Origin: Saururus chinensis
Lineage: Eukaryota > Streptophyta > Magnoliopsida > Piperales > Saururaceae
Reading direction: 5' to 3'
DNA: 64,000 nt
Assembly (NCBI GenBank): GCA_035235625.1
Contig: CP141142.1
Span: forward strand, 39,566,995-39,630,994
This document shows, in pieces, positions 13,151-25,902 of this stretch. The position numbers and the translations under genes were made by a program. The first letter of the stretch is position 1, and every line of letters begins with the position of its first letter. The notes beneath the pieces were generated by a model that did no database searches, had not been told where the DNA came from, and was given only the letters and a program-made list of their open reading frames with translations.

Positions 13151-14289
13151 GTAAAATAGTAAAATACGAAAATATGTAAAGAATCATGTCTTAAGATTAT
13201 AATTTTAGTACCTTTGTAAATATTGTGATGAAAAATGTTACTGGAATGACTATGATTGAATCAAGTAAGTCGTTTTGTTCTTAAGAGAGAATTCACCCTC
13301 CTTAATAGTGCTTAGGACTCTTAGGAGTCTGCCTTGCAAGATAAGATGATTAACCACATATTGTAGGAGCACCTCCAACACAATAAATGCAGCGAACCAC
13401 AATATGTATGCTCTTACAGAAAAGGGAATGAAAGGAAATCCAGAATCAAATTTTTTCAGAAATCATTTTATATGATTTTATAGGAAATCCCGTTGAAGAC
13501 AATCTTTCCCGTTCAAACAAATGCGTCCATCCATTAACGAACACATTCTTTAGTAAAAAGAAAATTGGACCCATTTTGGTTAATAGAAAGCCAAACGAAA
13601 TGAATTTTTCTTAAAATTAATTATCTTGTTGACCCAACCCAACTTAGCCCGACCCGGCCGACCACGGTGGTGCGCGTGTGGGTTAGCCCACCTAGGTGCA
13701 TGGGTCCAACACGTTTCTTCCCTACAAAAGTGGGTTAGCCGAAGGGCCTAACTTGAAAGACCAAACATGTACTTTATATACTAACAATATCACATTCTTC
13801 TAGGCGATATGAGACTATTTACTTATTTTAACCAATTCACATATGTGATTCTCATTTAACATAAAGTGGGCTTCGATTCTTTCTACCATATAGGCTTGAC
13901 CCACATAAATATTATAGGCTTAACCAATATAAATATTATACTCACCTTAATGATATAGGCTTAACCCATTAAATATAATGCCCACTTCTAACATGTTAAC
14001 AGTCTGAATGCCAGTAGTTCCAAGGGGCAATGACAACAAGGTGAGCGGACATTGGTGGCAGTTGGAGATGTCAACAGGGGCCAAATGGCTTCTTCAACAA
14101 CAGTCACTCGAGAGGATGGTAACAAATGCAGGGGAGGCAACATGATAGACAACATATAGAGAGGAAGTAATGGGAGGGCAAGGTGGGTGGGCACCTTGCT
14201 CTCCAAGGCGTCTAGACTCAAGAGTGCATAAGGAACCGAAGGCGTGAGGGTGAAGGTCAAGGGCCAGGAAAATATATTTAGAGTGCAAC

Positions 14290-14481
14290 AATGTTTTAAA
14301 AACCGACCTAGCCCAACCGGTTAAACTTGATTCGATCAGATGCAGTTGGCTTTCTGGGTGGAGACATTTCTCGATTAAACCCGGGTTTTATCAGTTAAAC
14401 CGAACTTATGCCCTGTTGAACTTAAAAAACCTGGACCCAGCCACCTATCCAGGTTGGTCGCCAGGTCAATTTTAAAAACAC
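14290..14481. mobile_element. Foldback MITE
   Basis: The left end AATGTTTTAAAAACCGACCT and the reverse complement of the right end, AGTGTTTTTAAAATTGACCT, are matching terminal inverted repeats around about 150 bp. The flanks share GTGCRA, a possible target duplication. Superfamily uncertain (hAT or Mutator). Confidence 0.6.
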
Positions 14482-14529
14482 TGGTGCGAAAGGCCTGCGT
14501 AGGGTCAATTGGGCGAAACGTGATTCTGA

Positions 14530-14660
14530 GTACTTAACCGTCTAGCCTATGGTGGACTGGTTGGATCTCTCCATGATGTGGGAGAGGTCCCAGGTCGAAT
14601 CCCTCAGTCTGAGGATGCGTGCATCTTTACCCATAAAAAAAAAAAAGAAAAAAAAACTCA
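14530..14660 (+). mobile_element. tRNA-derived SINE
   Basis: Contains an A-box-like TAGCCTATGGTGG (14543-14555) and a B-box GGTCGAATCCC (14593-14603) about 40 nt apart. A short body and a poly(A) tail (about 14635-14660) follow. This is the layout of plant Pol III SINEs. It does not fold as a functional tRNA by eye. Confidence 0.6.
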
Positions 14661-15246
14661 CTTTCCACTAATGTACCTAACAAAAGACCCTTGCTCATGA
14701 AAATATTACATCTACTCCCATTTTCCATGTAAATTTCACATAACTAACTTTTCTATCAAAAAAAAGGAAGAGGTGGTTTGTGTAACCAAACACATCTTTG
14801 TGTATACGCCCTGCTTTTGCACAGGGCACAAGGTAACACCGAAACAAAATGACTTAACGAGAATGTTTGGCCCCTGTTTTCCGATTCAAGCAGAGCAGCT
14901 TCCTTAATTAGGGTTAAGGCCAAAACGTCCCATCAAGCTTTCCGCCCACTTTCCCGTTAACCTTCCTCCTTAGGAGCTAAGGGAATAGCTTTTTCATAAT
15001 TGAAGAGTCCAAATTTCATAAAATCCTAGCATCATTCTTTTACACGTTTTCAGGAGGAATTTCCTACATAAAAAAGCCTACACTATCCATTCAAATTCCA
15101 AGCTGCCACGAGCAACAAACACAAAACACATCCTTCCTGAATGAATGTGAACTATTATGAAGCGGCAGGTGACTAAAAAAAGAGACATTGAAACAGAAAA
15201 TGGAGCTGAGCCAATGATGTTTCGAACTTACATCTTGCTTTTAAAA

Positions 15247-17542
15247 TCATTTCACAACAGCTCCATGAAGAAAAAATTCAACACCATTTTCCTTCACTTT
15301 AAAGTGGAAGGAGCGTATCTTGTTAACCGGCTGCCCCTGATCATCCACAATTTTCTTGTTCAAAATAGTCAACTGCAATGCAGAGCATCAAATCAAGAAA
15401 AAAGTACAAAAGAGAACCAAAAAAGCATTATTTGAGTCAAATAATACAACAATCAATACAATGCAGAATTTAGCAAAACAATTTTAAGATTTACAATATC
15501 ATGATCTAGTGAAATCATAAGCAATTGTCCTAAAAACTTTCACAAAATTCAGAGACAAAATCACAAAAATGTCATTACATTGGTAAGATTTCTTGTGTCT
15601 TGTTATTTCAACATTAATCATTAAATGGAGATCCCTTTAGCACATCCAGATCGAACAAGACAGCATGTCCCCTGAAGCTATTAAGTATCCCATATTAACC
15701 CACTTGTCCACAATACCAACATTGCTATCCAAAGAAAAAATCCATAAAAAAGACAGTCTGATGTACCAAACTACGATATGCAAAATGAAAAAGCAGGCGA
15801 AATACCTTTCCATGCACATCACTAGCTAAACCAGTTGCTAAAGGATCTGCCTTTATCACAATGTCTGCCAGGTATTTTAGCTGTGAAATAAATCTTTGAT
15901 CCGATAAACTTGAATATATATCCTCATGATTCAACATAATCAATGAGCCACCCTGAGCTACATGCAAAGGTAAATATATAAGCATGTAGGAGAGCCAACA
16001 TAATCAACAATACTAAAAAAGAAAAGGTAAGAGAAAAGCGTGCTACAAAGTTTGTCATAATCTAACCTGTTCCAAAGTTAAGGTATGGCAGTAATGTAAA
16101 AAATCCAACACATGATCAGTAATGCCATGAGCAGCTACTTCCAAAAGAGAAACATCGTCTAACATAATTGTGATGCAAACTTGGTCGCATTCAGCAGAAG
16201 CATTATGTTTTGCAGTTTGAAGGAGGTTCCCATACAAATCCACAAGTCCACCTGTAGCGCCTATACCATAATTTATTTCTAACATTCAAAAAATCAAAGG
16301 TACATCATATTTTTAGAATAGAATTAAGTTATTAACTGTACTATCAGAACAATAAAAAAGTGAAAGCGTTACTACTCAAAATGGTTCTCTAGACTTCTCA
16401 AATTGACCATATAAGTAGTTGAACATAGATGGTCTGGTTCACCATAGTAGCCTCCAACGAAACAATAATTTTTTTTCACAAAGCACTAGCTATAATTTAT
16501 AATAGGAAAAATACATGCTGCCACTAATATTACAGTCAATCTAACTTTGCATTTGGTGAGTCCTTCAGTGCAAGCTACTGAGTCGTTGTTTCAGAAACCA
16601 AAGAACGTGGTCAACCACAACATGTAAAGAATTAATAATTAGAAGAATTTATTATCATGGTAGACAATGCACATCCAAGGAATGTGTGGCATCTAAGCAG
16701 TGAAAAATGGTACAACTACAAAATTTAAAGCAAATTTCATTACCTTTTCTCACCTGGGCACTCCATTTTCAACATGTCAAAGAAAAAGAATTTATTTTTC
16801 TCCTTTTGTGCCGTTAAGTTGCAGCCCTGTCTCAAGAAGATCGACAACCTTGTCATTCTGGGTGCAATAAATCAAAGTTTATCAATTGAAAAAAATTATA
16901 CTCTGCGGAAAACCATCTACAATCCATGACTGTCAGTTAAAATTTATAATATACAATTCAGTGCCACTGAAAAAATCAATTTTTTCAACTGAAAAAATCA
17001 ATTTTTTCAACAGAAAAAATAGAACAATGAGAAGTAGCTCATAAACACATGATAAATTAAACCTAGAGAAAATTATCGATAATAGACCCAATCCAAATCC
17101 TCCTATGACAAAGTAGTAAAACACCGTAGCAGAAAATAAATGAAGAGAAAAGAAATAGTATTAGTTCGCTCATGCCCATTAAGCAACATTTCATCAGTAA
17201 TAAATTTCATTCAATTTTCTCCGCATCTTCAACACTGACAATTTCTTCATGACCTCCCAGATACAATGCGACATAGGGTCCAAGTATTGAAAAAAGGAAG
17301 CAGGGAAAGGAATGAGAGGTTACGAGTTTCTTTAAGATCCGGTCATAGTGAGAGAAAGGCTGCGCCAGGGCAACGAAGAGGACAACGCCGTCGCCGGCGG
17401 TGATGGCGTGCTTGAGGAGGTGGTGGAGGACGAAGGCACCGCTCGCCTCCACGCAGTCCTCCACGAGAACCACCCGGCCGCAGCCGATGGAGCCAACGGC
17501 TTCGTCGAGCAGATTGGCCGCCTCGGGCAGGTGTAGGTCCAT
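15247..17542 (-). CDS. ELP6: Elongator complex protein 6 (ELP6)
   Basis: Five exons run right to left: 17542-17324, 16826-16754, 16251-16067, 15952-15806 and 15372-15247. They give 750 nt, encoding 249 aa and a stop, close to the roughly 260 aa of Arabidopsis ELP6. Family signatures are [77 protein letters not shown] and [14 protein letters not shown]6 is a RecA-like subunit without Walker motifs. It forms the ELP4-5-6 ring of Elongator, which supports tRNA wobble-uridine modification and transcription. I chose [15 protein letters not shown] as the start; the frame is open further upstream to 17689, but that part has no family resemblance. Exon 3 has a second acceptor 9 nt upstream (16260), also in frame. 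The long introns are AT-rich and hold no gene. Confidence 0.93.
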
Positions 17543-17699
17543 CCTCCGTTTCAGTTTGATTCCGTCAGGATCTTCCGGCAAACGAGATCTTCCGGCAACC
17601 GAGCGTGGAATAGAGGGTTTTGGAGGGAAGAGCTTTTGGTGCTCACTCTGAGCCGACAGCCAAATGTAAGGAACAGAGGGATGGAGCATAGAAGCCTCG

Positions 17700-19676
17700 T
17701 GTCTTTTTTAACCATCGAGTCGCGTAAATTGGAACTTAGAATCGCTTATTTTCATCTATTTAAGTATTTACTTAATTATTTAATTATTTAGGTCTCTTTA
17801 TATCGTCTTAATAAATAACTTAACTGCTAATTTATGATTCAAAGAATATCTCATAACCATTGTCAGCTTTTTAACTAGGTAAAATTTTATGTAAGGGTTT
17901 TGATTTACTCTATAAACTAGTCTCAACCCTAATAAGAATATTTTAGTCTTTATATTACTTAGGTATTCTTCCTTAATTTAATAATAATCAAAATTTTTTG
18001 ATTAATTTTTATTAATTTTAAGTTATTGATATAAATTAACGCATCAATAACAAAAGTATACATTAGAATAATTAACATGAATAATATAAAGTCATAAAAA
18101 TATATAAATAAAAAATAAATGCGCATTACACTCATTTGCAAGGCTACGGCTTAACGAATTCAAGCCCAATAGTGTAAATAAATCTAATTTATCACGCGAG
18201 TTACATATTTAATACTCTAGCTGATCAATGTATTAGGTTGCAGACATGTATAATTTGTTGCCTTAAACGCTAAAAATTCGGGTTATTCCCTTTGTTTCTC
18301 ATGACATTGTGACCTATAAAAGTCTTCGTGTCACCTACTAGTCACACTCATTCCTTTCGAAGTCATTTAACATCACTATAGCATACCTTAACGCTTGATT
18401 ATTAGGTTATTAGTTTGGCATAAATGGAACATACTGCCCTTAAGGGCATTAGGGTATTTTTACTACCTAGGGTATGCTACCCTCCCTTGGGTCATTTAGT
18501 TATTTCACTACCTTTTTATTTATTTTAAGTTATAATCCTCTCAGGATGCTCCACTCTCAAATTTACCCGCGCTTCCATTCACATGAATATGGGCAGGTCC
18601 ACTCAAATGAGTATTTATGTTATTTTGTTTAAAGCCTTATTGACATCTAATGTGTCCAAAATTAGGCTAAGGGTACTACATGACTTCATGAACCCCTTGA
18701 ATATGGTGAATAGTCATCGGTGTAATTTTTCTAGCATGCGATAGGGTCATAAACCCCTTGAATATGGTGAATAGTCATGATACATGCACATGCTATGCAA
18801 TCGTCCCATGATGAATGAGTGTGTTATACATGATGGGTCGTGTGTGAAATATCTATAATAATTTTTAAATTTATTCTCTTGAAATACAAAACTTTGTTGA
18901 ATTTTTTTCTCACCATACTTTCTCGTGTGTTTTCTATTTTGGGGTTGCATGGTGCGACATGTAGACGGCTAATATTCCCTCTACGATGAATAATTGGTGG
19001 GTTGTCTGGAGTAGGAGAGGGTGCTTAGAGGCCTTTACGTATCTTGCTTGTCTATGTAGCTTATTGTTTCGAGTTTTATGTCTTAATGATTATGTTGTGT
19101 ACTTTGTTTGTTATTTTGGCCTTAGACTCATGTTGACTTTTAAGATAAGCCGTGAGGGCTGAGTGACTTATGGATGTGAGTACTTGTTGAGAACTAATTA
19201 TAATTATGTTGTCCCTATTTCTCCTTATTTCCTCTTGTACAAAATAATTAGGTGCGCGACTTCGTGTTGTTTCACCCGTTTAAGGGGTTAAGTCTTCTGC
19301 TAGTTCAATCTTTCGTCGCTCCCGTGCGCACCGACTATCCCTTGGACCGGGTTCAACTCGGGTTGGGTGGGTATCAAGGTGTGATAGGAAGGCTAGGCGG
19401 CTTCATGAAATCAGCAGAGATTGTGGACTAGAGCAGCTAGTGAAGGGAGACACAGTGGGAGGAGAGGAAATGGTCGGATGGGGTGAATTAAGGTTAAGAG
19501 GGGAGGCAGGTTAACAAGGGAAGCGAGAAAAAAAAAGCCGTGCATTCATTTGTTGATAGCATCTAATATTTATTCTGTTGATGGCTACCCCAAACTACTT
19601 TTTTACTCCAATTTTGATTAGTGTTAGACAAGTCACTTTGGTGCCGTATCTGCACCTAATATTTTCTTAGACATTA
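17700..19676. other. Intergenic DNA, probably old transposon debris
   Basis: No gene was recognised. A 31-bp word beginning CATGAACCCCTTGAATATGG occurs at 18687-18717 and again, nearly unchanged, at 18748-18778. 18960-19390 has LTR-like composition, but I could not pair its ends. Confidence 0.45.
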
Positions 19677-19831
19677 AGGGCGTGTTTGTATGTAATATTT
19701 AAAAATAAAAGACATTTCACGATAGAGAATAATCTTCTTTCATCATCAACCTTCCTCGCGAGGATGAAAGTAGATTTTATGGGGCCTTAAATAACCTTTT
19801 CTTTCTTTTCAAATTGGCATCCAAACATACC
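19677..19831. mobile_element. Tourist/PIF-type MITE
   Basis: The left end AGGGCGTGTTTGTATG and the reverse complement of the right end, AAGGTATGTTTGGATGCC, are related inverted termini. TTA lies immediately outside both ends, the PIF/Harbinger target duplication. 155 bp, noncoding. Confidence 0.7.
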
Positions 19832-19834
19832 TTA

Positions 19835-21759
19835 AAAGTGAGTCTCGTATAACTAACCTTTATATTTTCCAACAAAAATGTGCATAAGTATATAAATTTG
19901 TTATATATTTTTCTCATAATAAAAATTATGTAAATTATAAATATAAAATAATATTCGTACTCTACTTTTCCCCTTATTATCGTGAGACTTATATTTTTAA
20001 GGTGAGACCTACTTTTTGAGTTCAATTAATAGCTGAAGTGAGGTTTTAACATAGAAAAAACAGAATAGGGATACCACAACCCTTAAAAAAAAATTGTTAA
20101 CTTTAATCCGGTAAATTACTCGGTCGTAGTAAAAATAAGTTAACCCGGATCACTTGTCGACTAGGAGGCACCTTGTCTTACACTTTTTGTCCGCATCGTT
20201 GCCGATTCTCACTAGGTCCCTAAAGCCCCGACTCACTGTGTACTAGCGGTGGCAGGCTCTGGGAGTGGGTTGGATGGGCCTTGCCTGTTGCCCTACAAGG
20301 AAGGCCCAACACAGCTATGGGCCAATAAACCTTAATTTTTATTTTTAAAAATAGTTTGACAGTAGCCTGCCAACCTGGCCGCCAAGGGTAGAGCCAAGAT
20401 CTTTGCCCATGGGCAAAGAATTTTGTCAATATAAATTATAAAGAGCTGTGTTCATATGTGCACATCGGTGCATTTTAGTTACGTAATTTTGATTATGGTA
20501 TTTGTAAAGGCAGATAAAGTAACAGTTCTCAACTTGGCGCATGGATTGGGATCAATATTGTCTAGGCGCATGTTAACTTTTTTCAATTATTAAAATTTAA
20601 TATAATAATAAATATCCTTTTATAATTATTCACCATTGGATAATAGGATGTTTGTACTTTAGGCATATTTAGTCTAAATGAAATAAATCAAGGGCAACAA
20701 TCTAACTTAGAGTGTTAAAAAAAAGATTAGTGATTATATCTGGTTTTATTTGTATAGTGTAATACTAAGAAAATTTTAAATAAGATTTCCCAATAATAAC
20801 AGAAAAGTTGTTAAAAAATGAGCAATTAACATTCATTACTACAAATACATATGAACTATGAACTAGTTGGACTTTTAAGGAAAAATTAACTTGGTATTTT
20901 TAGCATTGATTTGCAGTCTACATAAAAGGATAATTTTGACTTTTTCTAGATTACTAACCTCATGCCTTTTAAAAATTGATCTGGAAGGATAATATAATAA
21001 TATGATAAAAGTTTATAAGAGCATGGGTGCGTGAGCCCAGGCTGCCGTGGGATCCAAATCTAATGGCCTATATTAATAAGAGATTAATACTCATCGGATT
21101 TAAATCTGATGGTTCTAAACCCTAAGCCTATATAAACAAGTCTCTAATAATATACCTATATAATACAAAAAATTTAGTCTATTAAAATAGGGCAATTGCC
21201 CTAAAGTTGCCCAGCTTGGCTCCACCCATGTTAGCACGACTACGGTTAAAATAGCCTGGCCACAGGGCGAGATGGACAGACAACCTGGCCGCGGGTAGAT
21301 GGATGTGACGGTGGCCTACTAATAGTTGGTTGTGACAAAAAAGTCTGGCAGGGCTGGGCCAGGCCGGGGCCATCAGCCTGGGGGTACCGGGCCGGCCATC
21401 CCAAGGGCCTGGATAATTAGGCCCGGCACAGTGGGCGGCTGGCCGGCCCACCGACCCATTTACACCCCTCTCGTGTTCATGAGAGCTCAAATCCTGTATA
21501 CGTACGTATGTATCAACAACCCATCTCAAATTCTCAACCGACACAAAAAACTCACGTAAAAACCATGTAAATGGCTCTCTTCCACTTTCTTCAGTTCAGT
21601 GGCTGCCTGCCATTATAATTATACACTATACTCGCTTCCAAGATAGAGATTCCTTGTACAATTTGTTGTTGCGTAAAGTGGTTCCGGGTTTTGCGGCAAG
21701 CCTGCTCCCCCATCCGTTCCCATTGGATCCCGCCCCAGGCCCAGACTAGCCCACCATCG
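19835..21759. other. Intergenic DNA with hAT-like end remnants; promoter side of PGP synthase
   Basis: TAGCGGTGGCAGGCTCTGGG near 20245 and the reverse complement of the sequence near 21468 (GAGGGGTGTAAATGGG) resemble ends of non-autonomous hAT elements. I cannot prove that they belong to one copy. 20440-21180 shows nothing recognisable. TATAATTATA at about 21614 is a possible TATA element for the gene starting at 21760. Confidence 0.35.
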
Positions 21760-24700
21760 ATGCCGACCCCGAGGGCGGGCGCGGTGGTCGTGGCCGCCTC
21801 CTCCTCTCCTATTTATGGCAAGAAGCCCCCTTGGCCTCACACGGGCAGGGGAACCCGCAGCTTCAGCCCCTCCAGACCACCCCGACCCCTCTACTGCCCC
21901 CTTTTCGCCCTTAGGATGGGGGGAGCGGGAGCGACGGCATCGGCCCCGGGATTTGGCGCCAGAGTTGACAGGAAGTCCTGGGCTCTCGCCTGGTGGAGGC
22001 CGTTTTCGTTTTCGGGTTCTGGCCCGGCGTCGTCTTTCTCGTTTTCGTCGGAGAAGGAGAGAGGAGCACGCAGGAGGGGGAGGGTCGCTGGGTTGCGTAC
22101 TGATTCCGGGGGCGGAAGAGGTGTGATGGGCGCCTCCCATCAGAACAAGGAGGGGGAGGCTTCCCCCGCCACTGCTGCCGCGAGATTTATCACGTTGCCA
22201 ACCGTTCTCACGCTTGGCCGGGTCGCCGCCGTTCCGCTTCTCGTTGGCAGTATGCTCTCTCTCTCTCTCTCTCTCTCTCTGCACACATTTTGGGCAGATT
22301 TAGGGAACCCTTTGAAAGGAAAGGCATTTATCTCTTGAGTGTAAAATTTCACATAGGAGGGAAATCTCAACCCTCCTCCTCGTAAGGAGGGTCAAGAACT
22401 TTTTGAAAGGGCATCCAAACACGCCCTTAATGGCGACTCGATTTTGATGGGAGAGAGCGCTGGTTTTTTGGCCTTTCCTTGCGTGAACATCGTACCTTTT
22501 TCTGAGAATTTTTTTGTCTAGCTGGATAAGTTTCGGCCTTTCAGATCGTTATGTTCAATTGGCCCATTGGATCATTGAAGGAAGAACGTGGTGAATGTCC
22601 GGTTAATAGGTCTAGATCATTCTATTAATGAAATAGAAACGCCGATTTTTTTGCTTTTGAAGTTGCTTTCTTTTTGGGTATACTTGGATTTTCCATTTTG
22701 ATAGATTCAATTTATGTTCTTAAGACTAAATTGTTTAATTTATTGCTATTCCGAAATTTAGTCCATTTGCTACATGGAGCGAGTGAATACTCTTGGACTT
22801 GGTGCTCGACTTTTCTCTCTTGCTTTGGATGCCTCAGGAATGTTGTTATGGTCATTTATCTTTTCATTTTCTTCCTCTTGGATACTTTCTGCCTGCACAT
22901 GTAATTCTTTTTTTTTTTTGCACTTTTCCGCCTTTTCTTTCCGTAGTTTGTCTATTGAATGTTTAGGATGCTAATTTATTTTTTTCTTTTTAGCTTTTTA
23001 CCTGGATAGTTGGTGGGGAACAACAGCAACAACGGGTCTATTTATTGCTGCGGCAATTACAGATTGGCTTGATGGATATATTGCACGAAAGGTATGCGGT
23101 CATAAAATTTGGAAGGAATTGTTACATTTGATTCCTGTCTCTGTCCCATAGACACATATCTTAATTTGCAATTCATACCCAGATGCGGTTAGGAACGCCT
23201 TTTGGTGCATTTCTGGATCCTGTAGCTGACAAGGTTGGTTCATTTTAATATATAAGATATTTAAATCTTTTCTAATAGCTAGTGGTTCTCTGTATGTATT
23301 TTGTTATTTGCTGAAGAGGTGCTCTGTATGTATGAAGGTTTCAGTTTGTTCCTCTTATATGAAAGCATTTTGAAGTTTCTTTTGCTTTGCTGTATTCTGT
23401 GGTTGAATCAGCTTATGGTCGCTGCCACACTGGTGCTGCTGTGTACAAAACCCTTGGAAGTTGCAATTTTCTCGCACTCCCCGTGGTTACTTACTGTGCC
23501 TGCAATTGCAATTATTGGTAGAGAGGTGATCCTATGGACCATATTGCTTGTAGTCATTAGTATTCTGGTTCATTAAGTTGTTGTGTGTATCATTTTGCTC
23601 CTTTGACATTGAAATGCAGCACTTTTTCTTTTCTTTTCTGGCTGACATATTTTTGGTGCTAGAGAGCACTGAAAATGTCAAGTGTGACTTTGTGACGTAT
23701 CATTCTGTTGTAGCTCCTTACGGAGATACGAGGCAAGTAAGGGAAATTGAGGATTTTGAGAGAAGTTGGATGAAAGGGGAGAAGATGAGAGGAGAAGTAA
23801 GACGAAGGGGAGAGAAAGGAGAATTGGGAACTCATAAATACTGCTATTCAATTAATCAGAAAATCATGTACATAGCAATGGGCTGTAGAGCCTTTTATAT
23901 AGTGTTAGACAACGGCCTCTTGATTACTATAAGGAAATCCGAATGGAAGTAACTTAAGCAAAACCTTATTAAACTAGAAAATAAAATCAATGGCTGCAAT
24001 TGAACTAGGCGTAAAGCCGTAAACTAAGCTAGGAAAACTAGGAACCATGAAAATCTACTCAAAATAGAACTAGGTCAAGGCAGTCCTAATAGACAAATGC
24101 GCAGCCCAAGTCCTCTGTCAGAAAATGGCCATAACGCATACATGAGTTGAACATACATATTCATGTGATACTAAATAAGTCATATCAAGGTCTTGAGTAA
24201 ATCCATGTAACCTCCTTTTCTTGTGGAACCCGCAGGGAGTCCATCACAACTGTAGATTGGTGATCGGGATTATAGTATTTATATGGGAAACCTGCAAACT
24301 TTTCCCTACTTCTTGGTTGGGCAATTTTTCGTAGTGCTTGATACCTGTCGAACTGAACTTGAATACGAGGAGGGAAACGGAGATTGAACTATGATATTGC
24401 CTGGTCTTGAGCAACCCAGTAATAATTAATTTGCAGATTTTGGACATGTTACTCACGTTCAATGTTAAAAACTTAAAATCATATCATTGTCCTCTGGGCA
24501 ATGATGCATCCACTGAGGTTTTACTGAGGCTTATCTATTGCTGGGTGAAAACCATTGTCAAACCCCTGTAGGCTTTTGGAGGGAATTACGAAAATTTCTT
24601 AGGCTTATATACCGGTGGTAAAGCTTAAAAAACGTATTTTGTTGAGGTATACAATAAAAACAGGTTATGCTCATCTAGCAATAGGAGAAGGTGATTTTAC

Positions 24701-25902
24701 TGCTAGCATGACATATTATGTTTTAGTATCCTAAGGATCAGCAAACATTTATGCACTAAATGTCGGGTTTTAAATTCAAGCTCACTAGATGAAATTACAA
24801 AAGTAAAAATAAGAGCATCCCCTGTTTAGCCACTAGTGGAGTAGGAAGATGAGCAAGAAGAAGTTCTTTCGTTCAGTTCAAAAACTGTTCAAATTCTTTC
24901 CTGGATAGAAAATCTTGGATAGTTTGATGTTATCATCACTGAATTATCCAAAGAACTATTGTTTGTGATGTTCAACCGGGAGATTTTATAGGACCCAATC
25001 AAGTTGGTGAACTTTATGGAGCATGTGTTTTGAACTCTATTTAAGGTTGGAAATTGAAAAAGGTGGAGATGCTCATTGAAGGAGGAGGACGATGGTGATA
25101 ATTGAAGATAATAGAATGAGTTGGTCAGTTCTACAAGTCCATAGAGAATAAGACTTGCTGCCAATTCTCTTACATTTGCCTCTTTTTTATTTATATTTCA
25201 GACTGGATGCCGAAGATGCAAAATATATCATAAGTATCCTTGTCTTAATGACACAAATGCCGCCTTCAACATCTGCACTTTTTTTTGTTGTCTTAAAAAT
25301 GTGTTTATAGAATTTACTAAACAGTTGTGGGACTTATACAGCCAAATCAATTAGGGAGGGAAGTTCTTGCATATAATGAGCTTAAGATAGATGAGCATGT
25401 TATTTATATAGAGTTTACTTCTGCCTGTAAAGACTGATCTTAGAATTGTTGGACTTTATGTAGATTACAATGTCGGCAGTTAGAGAGTGGGCTGCTTCTC
25501 AAAATACCAAAGTTCTTGAGGTGCCCTTTCACATTTTTTCTCTTTTTTTAATTTTAATGCAAAATATCATTATATTTATAGGGGGCAATGTTTGGCAGGC
25601 TGTTGCTGTAAATAATCTGGGGAAATGGAAAACTGCAACACAGATGACTGCGTTGACTATCCTTCTGGCTGCCAGAGACAACAGGTAAATATCTGTACAT
25701 TATTTTTATTCTTACATTTTCTGCTCTTATTTTTTTATTGTGAGACTTAATACGAGCATAATTCCTTGACATGACCTACAGTTTATCAGGCTCTGGTGTT
25801 TTAATTGCTTCTGGTGCTGTATTGCTCTATATCTCCGCTGGGCTTGCCATCTGGTCATTGGCTGTATACATGAGGAAGATATGGAGAGTACTTCTGAAGT
25901 AG
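21760..25902 (+). CDS. PGPS1: Phosphatidylglycerophosphate synthase (CDP-diacylglycerol--glycerol-3-phosphate 3-phosphatidyltransferase)
   Basis: Seven exons: 21760-22249, 22994-23091, 23183-23233, 23412-23525, 25464-25520, 25599-25684 and 25782-25902. They give 1017 nt, encoding 338 aa and a stop. It makes phosphatidylglycerol phosphate, the committed step to phosphatidylglycerol (plastid) and cardiolipin (mitochondria). The CDP-alcohol phosphotransferase motif is complete across exons 2-3: Asp190, Gly191, Ala194, Arg195, Gly204, Asp208 and Asp212, within DGYIARK and GAFLDPVADK. Family words TLPTVLTLGRVAAVP, REWAASQN, GKWKTATQM and VYMRKIWRVLLK confirm it. The chosen start (MPTPRAGAVVVAASSSP) gives a Ser/Arg/Pro-rich transit peptide of about 120 aa. 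A second in-frame ATG at 22126 (MGASHQNKEG) would give a 216-aa form without it. Intron 4 is large (1.9 kb). Confidence 0.92.
22251..22281 (+). repeat. CT microsatellite directly after the exon 1 donor
   Basis: About ten CT units begin within six bases of the 5' splice site (GGCA|GTATGCTCTCT) of PGP synthase intron 1. Length variation here would change the pyrimidine content beside the donor without touching coding sequence. Confidence 0.8.
22290..22432. mobile_element. Probable Tourist-like MITE remnant in intron 1
   Basis: The right end (GGCATCCAAACACGCCCTTA) matches the inverted terminus of the MITE at 19677-19831. A clear matching left end was not found, so it is probably truncated. Confidence 0.4.

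Larger units (their letters stand above)
8263..13993 (-). mobile_element. Copia-type LTR retrotransposon fossil, interrupted by an opposed Copia copy
   Basis: A minus-strand element. Its 5' LTR is at about 13190-13993 and its 3' LTR at about 8263-8981. The outer tip is TGTTAGAAGTG, and a GTGGGGGAT polypurine tract lies just inside the 3' LTR. Gag (UBN2-like) remains lie at about 11700-12270 and RNase H/C-terminal pol remains at about 9630-10045. A long repetitive leader lies between the 5' LTR and gag. Integrase and most of reverse transcriptase are absent, and the middle is occupied by a plus-strand Copia piece (10061-11690). It is clearly broken, with many breaks. The two LTRs differ at many positions, so the insertion is old. 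Confidence 0.8.

Noticed and set aside
20243-21468. Single hAT element spanning 1.2 kb
   Set aside because: The two ends resemble hAT termini but match each other poorly and no 8-bp duplication was seen; reported only as end remnants.
21619-22284. Minus-strand frame of 221 codons opposite PGP synthase exon 1
   Set aside because: GC-rich antisense shadow of a confirmed coding exon, with low-complexity Arg/Gly/Pro composition.
23578-23952. 124-codon frame in PGP synthase intron 4
   Set aside because: Intronic, with no motif. The sequence has LTR-like features but no paired ends, so it was not called as an element.
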